Origin: Prinia subflava
Taxonomy: Eukaryota > Chordata > Aves > Passeriformes > Cisticolidae
NCBI RefSeq assembly: GCF_021018805.1
Contig: NW_026960609.1
Coordinates: 1,984,001 to 2,048,000, forward strand
Reading direction: 5' to 3'
Length of the DNA: 64,000 bases
Shown: one piece after another, positions 32,402-44,218 of the stretch
Layout: each line of letters begins with the position of its first letter
Position numbering within the stretch: the first letter of the stretch is position 1
The notes under the pieces: generated by a model
What the model was told of the DNA's origin: nothing
Seen by the model: the letters and a program-made list of their open reading frames with translations, nothing else
Databases searched by the model: none
Made by a program: the position numbers and the translations under genes

Positions 32402-35075
32402 TTAAAAATCATCCCAATCAGCTGTACGATATCCCTCATAGTTATCTCTTTCTTCCCTTGCTCTAGCTTCAAATTTCGCTAGCACTTCTGCCGCCATGAT
32501 TTCTGTGTTACCTCCCTTTAATTTCATAATCTTAAGTGCCTGAGTATCCCGGCCCAGTTTCCCTCTGGCCATGTCCTGATCTATGGGCAGGGCTGCTATT
32601 TGCATGCCTTGCACCACTGAATGTATTAGGCATATGAAACATGGTATCAGGCTGGGCAGGAATATTATCCCTGCTACAGAGCATAGTATAAAGAAAACTG
32701 CCCTCTTCCACCATGCTCCCTGCCTGAACAGTTGATCCCACCAAGAGGCCTGAAGTATGGAGTTCCATTTCTGAACCGTGACATGGGCTATCTTCTTAAT
32801 TTCTGCAGCCAAATACTTTATTGTCTCCCCGTAGTCATCAATTTCTACGCAGCATTCAGATTCATTGAATTTTCCACACACCCCTCCTTCCTTGGCCAGG
32901 AGGTAGTCCAATGCTGTCCGGTTCTGATATACAAAGGCCCACATTTGGGAGTGTTGCTTGGCCAGTAATTGGAGTGTGTCAGAGGTGTGATTTGACACAA
33001 CCTTCACTACAGCCTGTAATCTTATCAGCCTGTTCAACAGATAGATTGGGGTCCGGTATCCCCAGGTCCCATCCTGAGCCCAGGTGGCAGGGCCATAGTA
33101 GTCTATTATTCTTTCCATGGGCCAATCCTCATTTCCCCACTTCTGGTTCCCCCCTGTATTTGGGAGTTCCTTTTTCAATTCCCTTTTCTTCCTGCTCAGA
33201 GTTTCGAAGACAGGGTCCCTGTTAATTACATGGAAGCTAGACTGAGCAACACAGAGCACAACCAATATGGTGAAATCATACGTTCTCCCCTTTGTTCCCT
33301 GAAACGGCCGGTTAAATACAGTTTCAGATAATTTACAGTTACAGGTGTTTTCTAATTGGTATTCAGCATAAAAAGGAACGCAAAAAATCTCATTTTAAGG
33401 TAGCTACCATAATTTCACTATAACTATCCTATCTAATGCATAAACACAACTTAATCCAAATTTTAACGGCACCACAGGCTTATCTACTTCCACACAGGCC
33501 CAAACCTGGGGCCCATTTTGGGATAGCTCAGATCTCATTCCAAAATACCTCATGTCCATGTTCTCTAAGAAATTCTGTTACAGAGTTTCATATAATGGTG
33601 CTCCTAACATGCTGCTCTCAGACCCAGGCAGAGTGAAAAAGGAGGGCCAAATCATCCCTAAAGTACAGGAGCCCTTCCACCTACACGGTAACTCACTGTA
33701 GGCTTTCTTCCCACAGATCCAATAAATTCCCCCAGGTGCCTTGCATTCAATATTTACGGCCCCTGGCTCCTCCCAATACCCCCTCAGACTCCCCAAGGAT
33801 CAGAAAGGGTTTGGTCCAGAGCCTCTGTGCCAGCATAGACCGATTTGATCCATCCATTCACAATTTGTCTTCTCTTTGCTTCAATATCCCTGAGGGGGTT
33901 CGGGTTGCCAAATTTTGTTTTTGTCCTTGGAATTTACAGCCAGTGTAGATACACAGGGAGTATACCTCACCACTTCTGTAAATTCTCCCCCCTCCCTGCT
34001 AATGCAAAGGGTCCCAATGACTCTGATCCAACATCCACCCTTCAGGCCATGGCATGGTTTTTGATGTTGGTGTATTGTCCCATTTTAAGAGCTGCTCTGG
34101 AGTCAAACTCTCACCTTTCCAAGGCCATTTTTCTGCTGATTTCAGTCCCAGACAAATCCAACAGTTAGGCAACCCTTATTCAGTTGCAATTTCCTGCATC
34201 AAGTCTATGAATAGATTTTTTTTTGATGCAGGCAGCCCATAATTGTTGCATTGCTTTTCTAGCTGCTCGTACTGTTCACTCAATGTCTTCAATCTTTCCT
34301 GTTCCATTATCTTTCTCCTGGCCTCGGACTCCTGTCCTTTTAGCTCCTGAGCTACCTGTTCTATTTTACTTTCTGGGTCCATTCCTTCCTCGTTTTTCAA
34401 AAAACAAAAAGTCTTGTCAAACCTCAGGCAAATCTGGTCATCATCATCTTTTAGAAGGTCTAGCATTACTGGTTCATTCCTGGGCAAGGGTTTACCATAT
34501 TTAAGGATTCTCCCCACCCAATAAGTTTTCTCATTCATCGCACACTGTCCCAACTCCTTATCATAACGCAACTTATTCATCTGAAAATACGCCATGTACA
34601 TGGATTCTTTTCTACCCTTGATCCATACCGTATGATTACATTTGTCACAAACAGGGATAGTACGCGCCTTTCCAACCTCCCGCCTACGCCTCATGTTTCC
34701 TCCCGGCTTAAATGGCAAACCTGGCTGTTCGCCCTTGGGCACCATTTTTGAATCATAGCAGATTATTTTTCCTCCCGAATTGCACATTTTGAACCGAGTG
34801 CCATTATATATACAGTACCCTTTGATGTCATCCTTCTAGCAATTATACAGGGTCGCAATCTCAAGGCATGGTTCACACGTATTACTGAGATTCGGCCCCT
34901 CCGTGCTGATCCGATCCTCCAGGGGCAGGCCAACCATCCAGAAAACGGCTAGGCTCAGGATCACTAGTATTCCCCATGGGTGTACTCCTCTGCCTACGCC
35001 TGCGCCCACTGGGTTGCAACCGGCGGCGAGGGAATCCATCTTCCTAGCAGCAAGGGTACTCTTCCGGGGTTCCAT
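32402..35075 (-). pseudogene. env of ERV-A, interrupted by a solo LTR
   Basis: Envelope precursor of surface (SU) and transmembrane (TM) subunits. An ATG at 35075 begins a leader with a hydrophobic signal segment (WGILVILSLAVFWMVG). SU follows at 34787-34176 and, with frame breaks, to 33588. A family a LTR (33205-33582) plus its duplicated GAGTTT is inserted just upstream of a basic cleavage site (RKKR). The TM part (32402 to about 33200) is uninterrupted, with a CX6CC-type motif ([10 protein letters not shown]), an anchor ([20 protein letters not shown]) and a long charged tail. As it stands no complete protein can be made. It is homologous to ERV-E env. Confidence 0.85.
33205..33582 (-). 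mobile_element. Solo LTR, family a, inside ERV-A env
   Basis: GAGTTT at 33199-33204 and 33583-33588 is the 6-bp target-site duplication. On the minus strand it starts TGTAACAG, introduces a TAA stop immediately after the SU frame, and ends CTTCG. Same family as 1558-1914 and 57112-57492. Confidence 0.93.
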
Positions 35076-35082
35076 AATTGGA

Positions 35083-35325
35083 TCAAGCTGTGAACCTCCT
35101 CTTAAAGGCACCCCACCTGGATAGCTTTACCGGATCGGCGTTACAGGGTACTTCGTTAGTTATCTGGCACTCAATTGCCAGGACCTGCACCCTTGCGTCC
35201 AATTGTCCCCTCACCCCCTTTTGAAATAGGAGAAACCACTCATAGGAATCTAACTCCAGTAAGCCCAAATTTGTGGCAAGCGCTAAGATGCAATCAGTCA
35301 GGTTCAGCTCTGTTTCAAAACACTT
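35083..35325 (-). pseudogene. ORF between pol and env of ERV-A, cut by an LTR
   Basis: The minus-strand frame upstream of env reads a start-less segment with CTKCFETELNLTDC and a charged C-terminus (WGAFKRRF), ending 8 bases beyond the env ATG. It is cut on its 5' side by the LTR at 35326-36245. In ERV-E the same interval holds another Cys-rich frame (53872-54180). Similarity between the two is not obvious, so a shared accessory gene is only a possibility. Confidence 0.4.
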
Positions 35326-36245
35326 TGTACACAAGCCCCTCGGTTCTCAGGGTTGCTCTTCCCTGAGATTCTCCTCGGGGTTGCTGTTCCCCGAGGTAAT
35401 AAGGTTTTATCCCAAGGTTGCTGTTCCCTGGGAGTCTCCTCAGGGTTGCTGTTCCCTGAGGTAATAAGGTTTTTCGTCTTCTCTTTGCCCTAAGTGTTTC
35501 ACACCGGAGCCAGAGACGACAAGCTGAGTCCGCCAGTGCATGTTTCCAAGGTTGTTTATTCTTCATTATCTCAGTTCTTTCTCAGCTCTTCCAGGTCTCC
35601 CTGGCAGGGTACATTATCTTAGTCCTTTCTCATCTCTGCCAGGCCTCCCTGGCAGGGTACATTATCTTAGTTCTTTCTCAGCTCTGCAAGGCGTCCCCAG
35701 CAGAGCAGGACACGCGGCGGACTGCCACGGATCAGAGAGCCCCGCACCTTATGTACGGTACCCTTGACCCAACCACCATCCACAATGTACTTTTTATTTA
35801 CAAAATTTTACCAATGTCTACTACCTATGTTAACATGTTGTTTCTACTCTAAACCAATCTCTAAAATCCAACTCAGCAAAAGATGGGGGATGAGAGCAAG
35901 AACAAGGAGCACAGGGGCCACTCCCCAATTCCTCCATCTTGTCTCTTTAACCCCATATACTAAAAATCCTAGATTCTACATTTACATTCTATGATAAACT
36001 AAATACTACTTATTTTGAATTCTCTCAGCTTGTGATTCTTCATACAATGTGGGCATTCACTCCCATGGCCAGGGATCAGAGGCAGTGTCCTCCTGGGCTC
36101 TGTGTGAGGCTGGTTGATCCCCTTGTACAGATCCCAGACCCCCCTGTCTGGTCTCCAAACCCTCCAGGGTGGCCAGAGGGATGTTCTAGACTCCGACACT
36201 CTGTCTATCCCCTTCTTGACAATGTACAACCCAGATCTTGTGACA
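35326..36245 (-). mobile_element. LTR (family e) at the ERV-A pol-env junction
   Basis: Inverted ends TGTACACAAG and CTTGTGACA. On the minus strand AATAAACAACC followed by GACTCAGCTTGTCGTCTC gives a polyadenylation region. It contains a three-unit 48-bp tandem array and a duplicated U5 block. No matching target-site duplication was found, so deletion or recombination may have altered one flank. Part of the same family is found at 42873-43112. Confidence 0.7.
35564..35707. repeat. Three 48-bp tandem units in the family e LTR
   Basis: Each unit runs from CATTATCT to CAGGGTA with few changes in units one and two; the third is more diverged. It lies in U3 (minus orientation) upstream of the polyadenylation signal, where retroviral enhancers are often duplicated. 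Confidence 0.85.
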
Positions 36246-36394
36246 ATAAATGCACCTAAAATGAACGCATGGGTAACACGGACATTCAGGCTTAAAACAC
36301 TTTATCGTATTCCTGTCAGTCATTTATCGAGTCTGCTGAGTTTGATCTTCAAATCTTCTGGGAGAGAGGCTACTTTCCACTTAGGTTCCTCTTC

Positions 36395-37644
36395 TCATCT
36401 CTCGATCTTCTTAACCTGTGATGCATGCGTCCAGCCTTTTTCAGCTGTCCGAACTGCTGTGTCTGTGGTTAAAAGGACAAGAAAGGGACCTTCCGAACGT
36501 GGAATCAGGGAAAACTCCTTCCAGGTTTTGATCAATACCTCGTCTCCTGGTTGTACTCTATGGATGGCAAATCCCAAGGGGGTGCTCTGCATTATTATCC
36601 CCTTTTTCCTGAGTTCCTGCAAGTTCTTATTTATGGCTATTAGATATGGCTGAATTTGGCTGTCTTCTAATCTGGGGTGACTGACAGGCATCCCATGCTC
36701 ATAGGGCATTCCGTACGGCATTTCAAAAGGCGATAGTCCACTTTCAGAGTGGGGCATTGTTCTTATGTTCAGTAGGGCTAAAGGGAGACAACCCATGACA
36801 TCCTGGTTTCTAGTATTGGCTTAGACAACTGAGTGTTGAAAGTTTGATTCATTTGTTCCACCCACCCTGAGCTTTGGGGGTACCACGGTGTGTGATAGTC
36901 CCAGCGAATCCCTAGGGTGTCTGCCAATTGCCCAATAATTTTTTATGTGAAGTGGGTCCCCTGGTCTGAATCTATGTGATCTATTATACCATATCAAGGG
37001 ATGGTTTCTTCTAGCAGAATCCTTGATACTGTTTGGGCTGTAGCTCTAGAGCTAGGAAAGGCTTCCACCCAATGGGTTAATTGATCCACTATTACTAGTA
37101 GGTATTTATACCTGCCTACCTTGGGTAGCTCAGTAAAATCTACCTGAACCCTCCCGAATGGGCAATATGCCAAGGGTCGACCCCCTTACTGAATCCGACG
37201 AGACCTGGCCTGGTTAACCCTTTGACATATCATACACCCCTGTACCTCCTGTTTTGCTAACTCATAGATTCCCTTGCATCCAAAGAATTTCAGAAACTGC
37301 TCGGCGAGGGCCTGTGCCCCCCAGTGGGTCTGTTGATGGAGCCTATTCAGGATCTTTTTGGTGTAATCCCTAGATAAGAGTTCTCTCCTGTCTGGTAATT
37401 TCCATTTCCCTTCCTCCCACTTGCCTCCTATCTTCTTATATCCTTCGATCTCCTCGGGGAAAGGACAGGAGGGGTATCCCTGGGTGCTATCTTCCTGAAC
37501 TTCAGGGGTTTCTACCACTAGGACTGCAGCTTTCTTAGCCTCCTGGTCTGCCAAGTTGTTCCCCCAGATTCGGAACTGTATGCCTGCCTGATGCCTCTTT
37601 ACATGTACAATAGAAATAGCCTCGGATTCCCTTATTGCTTCCAA
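36395..37644 (-). pseudogene. Integrase of ERV-A
   Basis: Minus-strand frame 37186-37644 holds the end of RNase H (WGNNLADQEAKKAA) and the zinc-binding N-domain (THWGAQALAEQF, CMICQRVN). The catalytic core between 36800 and 37186 is readable only in pieces because of stops. Frame 36395-36796 contains the C-terminal DNA-binding domain with GDEVLIKTWK and EGPFLVLLTTDTAV, typical of gammaretroviral integrases. Confidence 0.82.
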
Positions 37645-39254
37645 AATCTATCTAACTCCTCATGGATCAGCCCTTTCCCTCGAGTGCTAACCAACCCTCT
37701 TTCTTCCCAGATCTTTCCAAACGTATGTACCACCCTGAAGGCATACTTGGAGTCGGTGAAAACTGTATCTTTCTTTCCTTTTAGTGTCCTAAGCGCTTGT
37801 AACACTGCATACAATTCGGACGCTTGCGCTGCCCAACTGGCACTCAGAGGTCCAGACTCTATCACCTCCCCCATCTTTCCATCCACTATCACATAACCTG
37901 ACTTCCTTTTCCCTTCTACAACCCTTGCGGATCCATCCACAAACCATTTCTCTCCTTCCTCTAATTCCTCCTCTTCCAAGTCTGGTCTTATCTTTGTCTG
38001 CAGTTCTACCACCTCTGCACAATCATGACTACACTCCTCTGATGCCTCCCCAAACAGGAACTGGGCGGGATTTTGGGCAGCAGCTGTTCGTAGCTCCAAA
38101 TCGGGTGAATGAATCAATATTGCCTCATATTTTAACAATCTAGCATCGGTGAACCATTTATCCACCTTCTGCTGCAGAATACTCCTCACATTGGATACTC
38201 CTCCATCACTACCAAGGGTGCCCCAAAAGTGACCTTCTTGGCTTCTTCCACTAATAGTGCCACCGCGACTATCGCATGCAAGCAGGTGGGCCAGCTTCGG
38301 CTCATGGGGTCTAAGAGCTTAGACACATCCCACCGGCTTCCTGATTCCTGCCCAATCCTGCGTTAGCACCCTGTACGCCATGTGATTGCGAACATCCACA
38401 AAAAGCTGAAACTGCCTCCTTGCATTGGGGAGGCTCAATATTGGAGCTGTTATAAGTGTCTCCTTCAACTCTTTGTACTGTGCCTCATCCTGCTCTGTCC
38501 ACTTTATTCTATCTGTTGTCAACTTCTCATATAAGAATTCTACCTTTTCACTATATCCCTCAATCCACTGTCTGCAGTACCCCAAAAGTCCCAGCAGCTG
38601 CCTAACCTCCCTCTTTGACCGTGGGGGAGGTGATGCAATAATTCCCGCAATCCTATCAGGATCTAACTTCTTTTTCCCTTTCGTGAGCCAATGGCCTAGT
38701 TATTTTACCTCCTGCTCAGTGAACTGCAGCTTTGATTTTGATACTTTCAGCCCCTTTTTCCCTAAGAAATTCGACAACACTATCATACTTGCCCTCACGT
38801 CTTCCTCCTTAGGACCGGCGATTAATAGATCGTCCACATACTGCAAAGGTTTTGTTCCTTCTGTTGGAACGAACTGGCTTAACAACTGCCCTAATGCTTG
38901 CCCAAACAGATTGGGGGAATCGGTGAACCCCTGGGGCAGGGATGTCCATCGGAACTGCTGTTTCCTATTTGTCTCCAGATCCTACCACTGGAAAGCAAAA
39001 CAATCCTGACTATCTTTGGCTAGGGGGCAGGTCCAAAAAACGTCTTTGAGGTCTATTATGCTGTACCAAGTGTCTTCAGGGGAGATCTGATTTAAGAGGG
39101 TGTATGGATTAGCGACCACAGGGAAGCTTGTTTTTGTTCTCTGATTTACAGCCCTCAAATCCTGAACTAACCTAAAACTCCTGTCAGTTTTCCTTACTGC
39201 TAGAATCGGGGTATTATGCCTGGACAGACATGGTTCTAAGATTCCCCGTTTCAC
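37632..39254 (-). pseudogene. Reverse transcriptase and RNase H of ERV-A
   Basis: Four minus-strand frames follow in order: fingers/palm (38982-39254, HNTPILAVRKTDRSFRLVQD), active-site palm (38700-38885, LQYVDDLLIAG), connection (38319-38585) and RNase H (37632-38189, KWFVDGSARV, ASELYAVLQAL, VFTDSKYAF). Frameshifts and a stop beside the active-site frame prevent a full-length product. YVDD and order agree with gammaretrovirus-like pol. Confidence 0.88.
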
Positions 39255-39766
39255 TAAGTCACCTTTCTTCCCTCCATGGAAATGGTGTATTGCTTTATTC
39301 TGATGGGTTCCTCTGGTCTCTGAATTTCTTTGGAAATTGGTTCCATTTCTAATCTCTCACCTTCTCCCTGGGTGTGCCAGACTATAGGATCTACCTTATT
39401 TTCATCTTCCTCTGTTAATTTGTATAAACTTACTACCAAGTCTGGTCCCTGAACTATTAAATTTATCCCTAGAGCTACAATCAAATCTCTTCCTAACAGA
39501 TTGTAATCCGCCTCCTCCACCAGTAACATGTTCCCCAAACAAATCTTATTTCCTGATTCTATATCTACATCTTTAATAACTGGAACCTTGAAGGGCTCCC
39601 CCTTTGCTCCTATCACCATCATGGTGTCCCTACTTTTTGTGCACCCCTTCAGCAATTTCTGAACTGGGGAGCGTTTGGCTCCCGAATCAACTAGGAAGGA
39701 TATCTCCTCCCTATGGGGTCCTATTTTCAATTTTATCAAGGGCTCCTTAGATGTTCTCGATCCCAA
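39254..39766 (-). pseudogene. Protease of ERV-A
   Basis: 170-codon minus-strand frame with FLVDSGAKRS, where the active-site Gly position is shifted to D-S-G, then VPVIKDVD and NLLGRDLIVALG, the flap and the strand before the C-terminal helix. It is uninterrupted but separated from gag and RT by frame changes. Confidence 0.85.
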
Positions 39767-39779
39767 AATAAAGAGTCCC

Positions 39780-41449
39780 AGACTTGCCTAGTCTTCCTGA
39801 AACATATTCAAGTCTTTCAATCTTTTCTTGCAATCCCTCTTAATATGCCCCTTTTGCTCGCAGTAATAGCATTCAGGGCCCTCAATCTGACTATTGGAGT
39901 CCCTTTTTGGCAGAGGAAGTTTCCTCCTCTGGGAGTGATCTCTTCAGTCATGGGGTCGATCCTGCCTCTGCACCTCCCTGACAGCAGCAACTAGCACCTT
40001 TGTCTGTACCTTCTGTCTCTCCTCCTCCCTTCTCATGTAAACCTTTTGGGCTTCTCTAAGCAGCTCCTGCAACCCCTTCTCTTGCCAGTTCTCTATTTTC
40101 TCAAGTTTCCTTCGTAAATCTTCCCACGATTTTGTCACAAACTGTGTTTTTAACAACACCTCCCCTACAGGGGAATTCAGGTCCATTCCCGAATATATCT
40201 GTAGACTCTTCCTTAACCTGTCTAACCACTCTGAAGGAGTTTCATCCCTCCCCTGACATTCCCCAAATGCCTTACTTATGTTTTGTTCCCTCGGCACTGC
40301 TTCTCTTACACCTTGTATTATTATGTTCCTTAAATCTATCATATTTCGCTTGCCGTCCTCTGTCTGGGCATCACAATTAGGTCTCTGACTCGGCCACTTC
40401 AGTTCCTCTGTTGTGCCCTGGGGATTTCGGCGCTCCCACTCCCGCATTCCTGCTTGGCTAATTAACTATCTTTCCTCTGTATTAAACAGAGATCTTAATA
40501 TTGTGGTGAGATCATCGTATGAATAGATACTTGTACCCAGGAACTCATCAAGTCTATCAGAGACCCCTAAAGGGCCATCCATTAATTTTCCCATCTCCTT
40601 TTTGAAAGCTCTTACATCTCCAATATTGATTGGTACGTTTACGTATCCAATAACTCCTGGGGCGGTCGGCACCTCCCTTAGGGGAAGGAGGTTGTGCCTA
40701 TCTTATTCTTCTTTGCTATCCTCTTCACCTATTCTCTTTGGCTTTCGCCACGTCCTCCTGGCTAGTAGAGTGGAGGTTGCTTTTGGAAGGCTCGTGGAAG
40801 GTCTAGGGCTGGGAGGGTGTGCCGAGTCCAGCTCAGGAGGTGGGTGTTCTGGGGGTAGGATATCCTGGGGCCGAGAAGGGAGCAGGGGCTGTATCCCTGC
40901 TAGGGGGGGTTGTTGCGTAGGAGGTAATGCCGAAGCTCCCGGCGGAGGGGCTCGAGCTGCCTGCAGGGGTTGGGGTGGGGATCCCGGGAGTGCTGGAACC
41001 AGCGCAGGCAGGGGTAAAGGCTGTAGTTAGGGTGGTGGCAAATCATCTATAGTATCCTATGTGCTGCCTTGGGCCTTGCTAAGGTTTTTGGTCTTTATTG
41101 GAAAGAGCCTGATGTCCGTCCTTTCCCATACCTTGGTGTACTCATACTCCTCCTCATCCCATGTCTGTTTGCCAGCTACGTAAGTGCACAAAGCTCTACA
41201 TGTCCATTGCTCAAACATACCAAACACAGGCCAAATTACATGATTCCTTATCTCCTCCCCTCCCCAGACTTCTACACAGAAATGGATCATTTTTTCCTTG
41301 GATTTTCTCCTTCTCATGGGACAATTGTCTCAACGCTCCAGTAACCACCCCAAGGGGCTTCCCCACGGGATTTCTGGGGTGCTATCCTTCAGTTTCTCGG
41401 CGGATTTCGCCTCCATTTTCCCTTGAGATTTACTCTTCTGCTGTCCCAT
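39780..41449 (-). pseudogene. gag of ERV-A
   Basis: The start ATG (41447-41449) begins MGQQKSKSQG, a myristoylation-type N-terminus. An in-frame TGA soon interrupts matrix, which continues at 41317-41057 (VIWPVFGMFEQW). A GC-richer proline region follows. Capsid is at 40672-39944, with a major homology region near 40200-40265 (CQGRDETPSEWLDRL). A single nucleocapsid zinc knuckle lies at 39830-39871 (CYYCEQKGHIKRDC). One knuckle and this order are gammaretrovirus-like. Several frame breaks make it nonfunctional. Confidence 0.85.
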
Positions 41450-42167
41450 ATCATCTAGGCTACTGCAGTTTAGCCTGTCACACGTTAAGTCCTGACTTTT
41501 TCTAACTCTGCAATTCCTGAACTTACCCGGTACCGTATTCTCTGATTCCTGATTTTGGTATCACGAGACAACTAGCCCCACAGGGTCCGACAACGAGGGT
41601 TTCACCTGGTGATGAGCTCTCTATTCACCTAAATTTCCTGGACCTACCCTGGTCCTAGAGTAAAAGGTTTACCAGCCCTTATACTCCTAAGGGCATCCCT
41701 TCTCTTTTAGCTGCCGTGACCGATGTCCGACCCTTCCCCGGATCGGATTTGACGTGAGTTAAGTCACTCGCTTCCCCCATGACTGACTGTCTCCCTCGTG
41801 GGACAACGGAACTGCGATCATGGGGTCCGCATTCGCCTCGTGATAATATCACGTCTCACTCATGCTCAGTCACCCCACTCAACCACGCAATACTTGCAGA
41901 GCCTTTTTCCCGCGTGAATTCTTCGTGCACGTCGATTTTATGAGTGAAACTATGCTGCGGTTCCGAGGACCCCTTACCCCAAGTCCTCCCTGAGTTTTCC
42001 GAGAGCCCCTGAGCCAGCTCTTATCCTGCCCTCTTTTGCTTGTGGCTTCTTCTGATTGGTTCGGTATGTCCAGTCGGTTCCACGAGATCTCCCCATTCTG
42101 CCGGGCCACTGAATGAGTGGGGTGCCTCCTGGATGGAAAGAGGGGGACTGTAGACCCCAAAAACTGG

Positions 42168-42185
42168 ATCCCGTATGAGTCCCCA
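42168..42185 (-). other. Primer binding site of ERV-A, proline-like
   Basis: Minus strand TGGGGACTCATACGGGAT, four bases after the LTR. By recall this has three differences from the classical tRNA-Pro site of gammaretroviruses. Confidence 0.7.
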
Positions 42186-42189
42186 AGTT

Positions 42190-42872
42190 TGTTATAAATG
42201 TGTAGCCAATCCAATTAATAAAAATGAATTTTATTAATAATTTACAAAAAAAAAAAAATTGGAAACAAATTTGCAAAATGAAAAAGCCACAAACAAGGTC
42301 AGTGTCGAGCCCGGGGTCGGCACTGGGTGAACCTAGCTTCGACCTCTATTGCACCAGAGCTCCCCTGTTCACAGTTTCAATCCCAGCAGGGTCAGTTTAT
42401 ATACAGTTTTTGGTTGGACAGGGCATTGCTTCATACTTCTTCGTCCTTTTCGACTCTTTTTCCATACTCATGTAATTCTGTCCTCACTGCCAGATGGTTG
42501 ATTGGATTTTCGAGAAGAGATGAATACTTGATTCGATTTCTGGGAATTTCGTATTGGGATGCACACCCCAGATGATGAAGTCTAGATCCATATAGATCGA
42601 TAATCGTTGGTCGTTGTCGAGTCCATCTCCAGAGTGGGCTTATCTCTTCTCGTAGCCACCCTCCTTTCTGTTGTAAATTCTGGTCCTTGCCCAAGTTTCA
42701 AGCAAGGGCATTCACAATTCTTAATTCTTTTACTTTATTTCCAAGCCCGGGTGACTGCTACACTATTCCTCCTAAAACGCGGCTGAATTTATACCATCGA
42801 TACATCATATTACATGAACATGGAAACTTATACATGCATATTGCATGAACACGAATTGCATCATATATTACA
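42190..42872 (-). repeat. 5' LTR of ERV-A
   Basis: 683 bp. On the minus strand it starts TGTAATATATG, has TATATAAAC (about 42395) and AATAAAATTC (about 42228), and ends ATTTATAACA. It gives the uninterrupted template against which the split 3' LTR was recognised. Confidence 0.9.
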
Positions 42873-43112
42873 GGAAGGAAGAGAGCCAGAAAGAAAAAAC
42901 CTTTGTTGCTCTATGAAGGGCACAAGGGCAATTCATGTGCCCCAGAGTGACAGTCAAAGCCTGCGTCTCCCTGGGCTCTGTGCCAAGGCTTACAACCCCC
43001 CTGTACAGATCCCAGACCCCTCTGTACATGTTCCAAACCCCCCTGCCCAGGTAGCAGACCCCTTTGACAGGGTCCCTGACCCTCCTGGGCAACCAGAGGG
43101 ATGCCCTGGACT
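42873..43112 (-). repeat. Fragment related to the family e LTR
   Basis: Shares with 36040-36195 the series CCTGGGCTCTGTG, GTACAGATCCCAGACCCC and CCAGAGGGATG in the same order, so it is a piece of that LTR family. Its CCCCCCTGTACAGATCCC-like units repeat imperfectly. It lies between ERV-A and the cut end of the ERV-D integrase. Confidence 0.6.
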
Positions 43113-44218
43113 CCAACATCCATGGTTAGATCCACCCCTCGGTCTCGTGCCCACTTATAGGTGGCATCTCTGCCCTGATGACCTGAGGCATCATGTGCCC
43201 ATCGAGCTAGGAACAACTCTCCCTTATGTTGCCAATCTAGGTCTATATTTGACACTTCTATCTTTGCAGCTTGATCTAATTGCTTGTTGTTTCAGTGCTT
43301 CTCATTAGCCTGACTCTTGAGGACATGGGCATCTACATGATGGACTTTCACAAGTAGCTTCTCTACCCGAGTGGCAATGTCTTTCCATTCATCAGCAGCC
43401 CAGATTAGTTTTCCCCTATGCTGCCAGTTGGCCTTTTCCCACCTTTCCAGCCAACCCTATAGAGCATTGGCTACCATCCATGAATCAGTGTAGAGGTAGA
43501 GCTTTGGCCACTTGTCTCTTTCAGCAATGTCCAGGGCCAGTTGAATAGCCTTGAGTTCTGAAAGTTGACTTGATCCACCTTCTCCTTCAGTGCCTTGTGC
43601 AACCTGTCGTGTGGGGCTCCATACGACTGCTTTCCACTTCCGGTTCATCCCCACGATGCAACAGGAACCATCAGTGAAAAGAGCATAGTGTGTTTCTTCT
43701 GCTGGCAACTGATTATACAGTGGAGCTTCTTCGGCACGTGTCACTTGCTCTTGTTCCTCTTCATTGGTGAGATCAAAGTTTTCACCTTCCGGCCAGTTTG
43801 TAATTGCTTCAAAAATCCCAGGACGATTCAGGTTTTCAATACATGTGCCCTCAGTGATGAGAGCAATCCATTTGCTTGCTCCATGTGGCGTTGGTGGTGT
43901 GGTGGGTAGAGGGAACCTTTCCTTTCAACATCCACCCCTGCACCGGTAGTTGGGGTGCCAGGAGGAGTTGTACTTCCATGCCAATCACCTCCAAGGCGGC
44001 TTGAACTCCTTCATAGCCAGCCAAGATTTCTTTCTCTGTTGGAGTGTAGTTGGCTTCGGACTCTCTGTAACTTTGGCTCCAGAATCCCAGTGGTCAGCCT
44101 CGAGTCTCACCAGGCACCTTCTGCCAAAGGCTCCAGGACAGGCCATGGTTCCTGGCTGCAGAGTAGAGCACATTCTTAACCTCTGGTCCTGTCCTGACTG
44201 GGCCAAGGGCTACTGCAT
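43113..44218 (-). pseudogene. RNase H and integrase N-domain of ERV-D
   Basis: Frame 43457-43744 has RNase H strands YALFTDGSCCIVG and SELKAIQLALDIAE, then LYLYTDSWMV, with the catalytic acids present. Frame 42911-43255 starts with the His/His part of the integrase zinc domain (HDASGHQGRDATYKW) and runs off into the LTR fragment. Stops separate the frames. Confidence 0.82.

Larger units (their letters stand above)
19115..42872 (-). mobile_element. ERV-A: gammaretrovirus-like provirus hosting nested insertions
   Basis: On the minus strand the order is 5' LTR (42190-42872), a proline-type primer site, gag, pro, pol, env, polypurine tract and 3' LTR. The 3' LTR lies in two pieces (19115-19482 and 31860-32169) because ERV-B was inserted into it. 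The 4 bases outside the LTRs are GCAA on the left and GGAA on the right, compatible with a 4-bp duplication carrying one mutation. LTR copies differ at many positions and every large gene is interrupted, so this is the oldest layer of the nest. Without the insertions the element would be roughly 10 kb. Confidence 0.85.

Noticed and set aside
35326..36245. Reading the family e LTR as a complete insertion with target duplication
   Set aside because: The bases outside the inverted ends (ACTT and ATAA) do not match, so the insertion history is left open.
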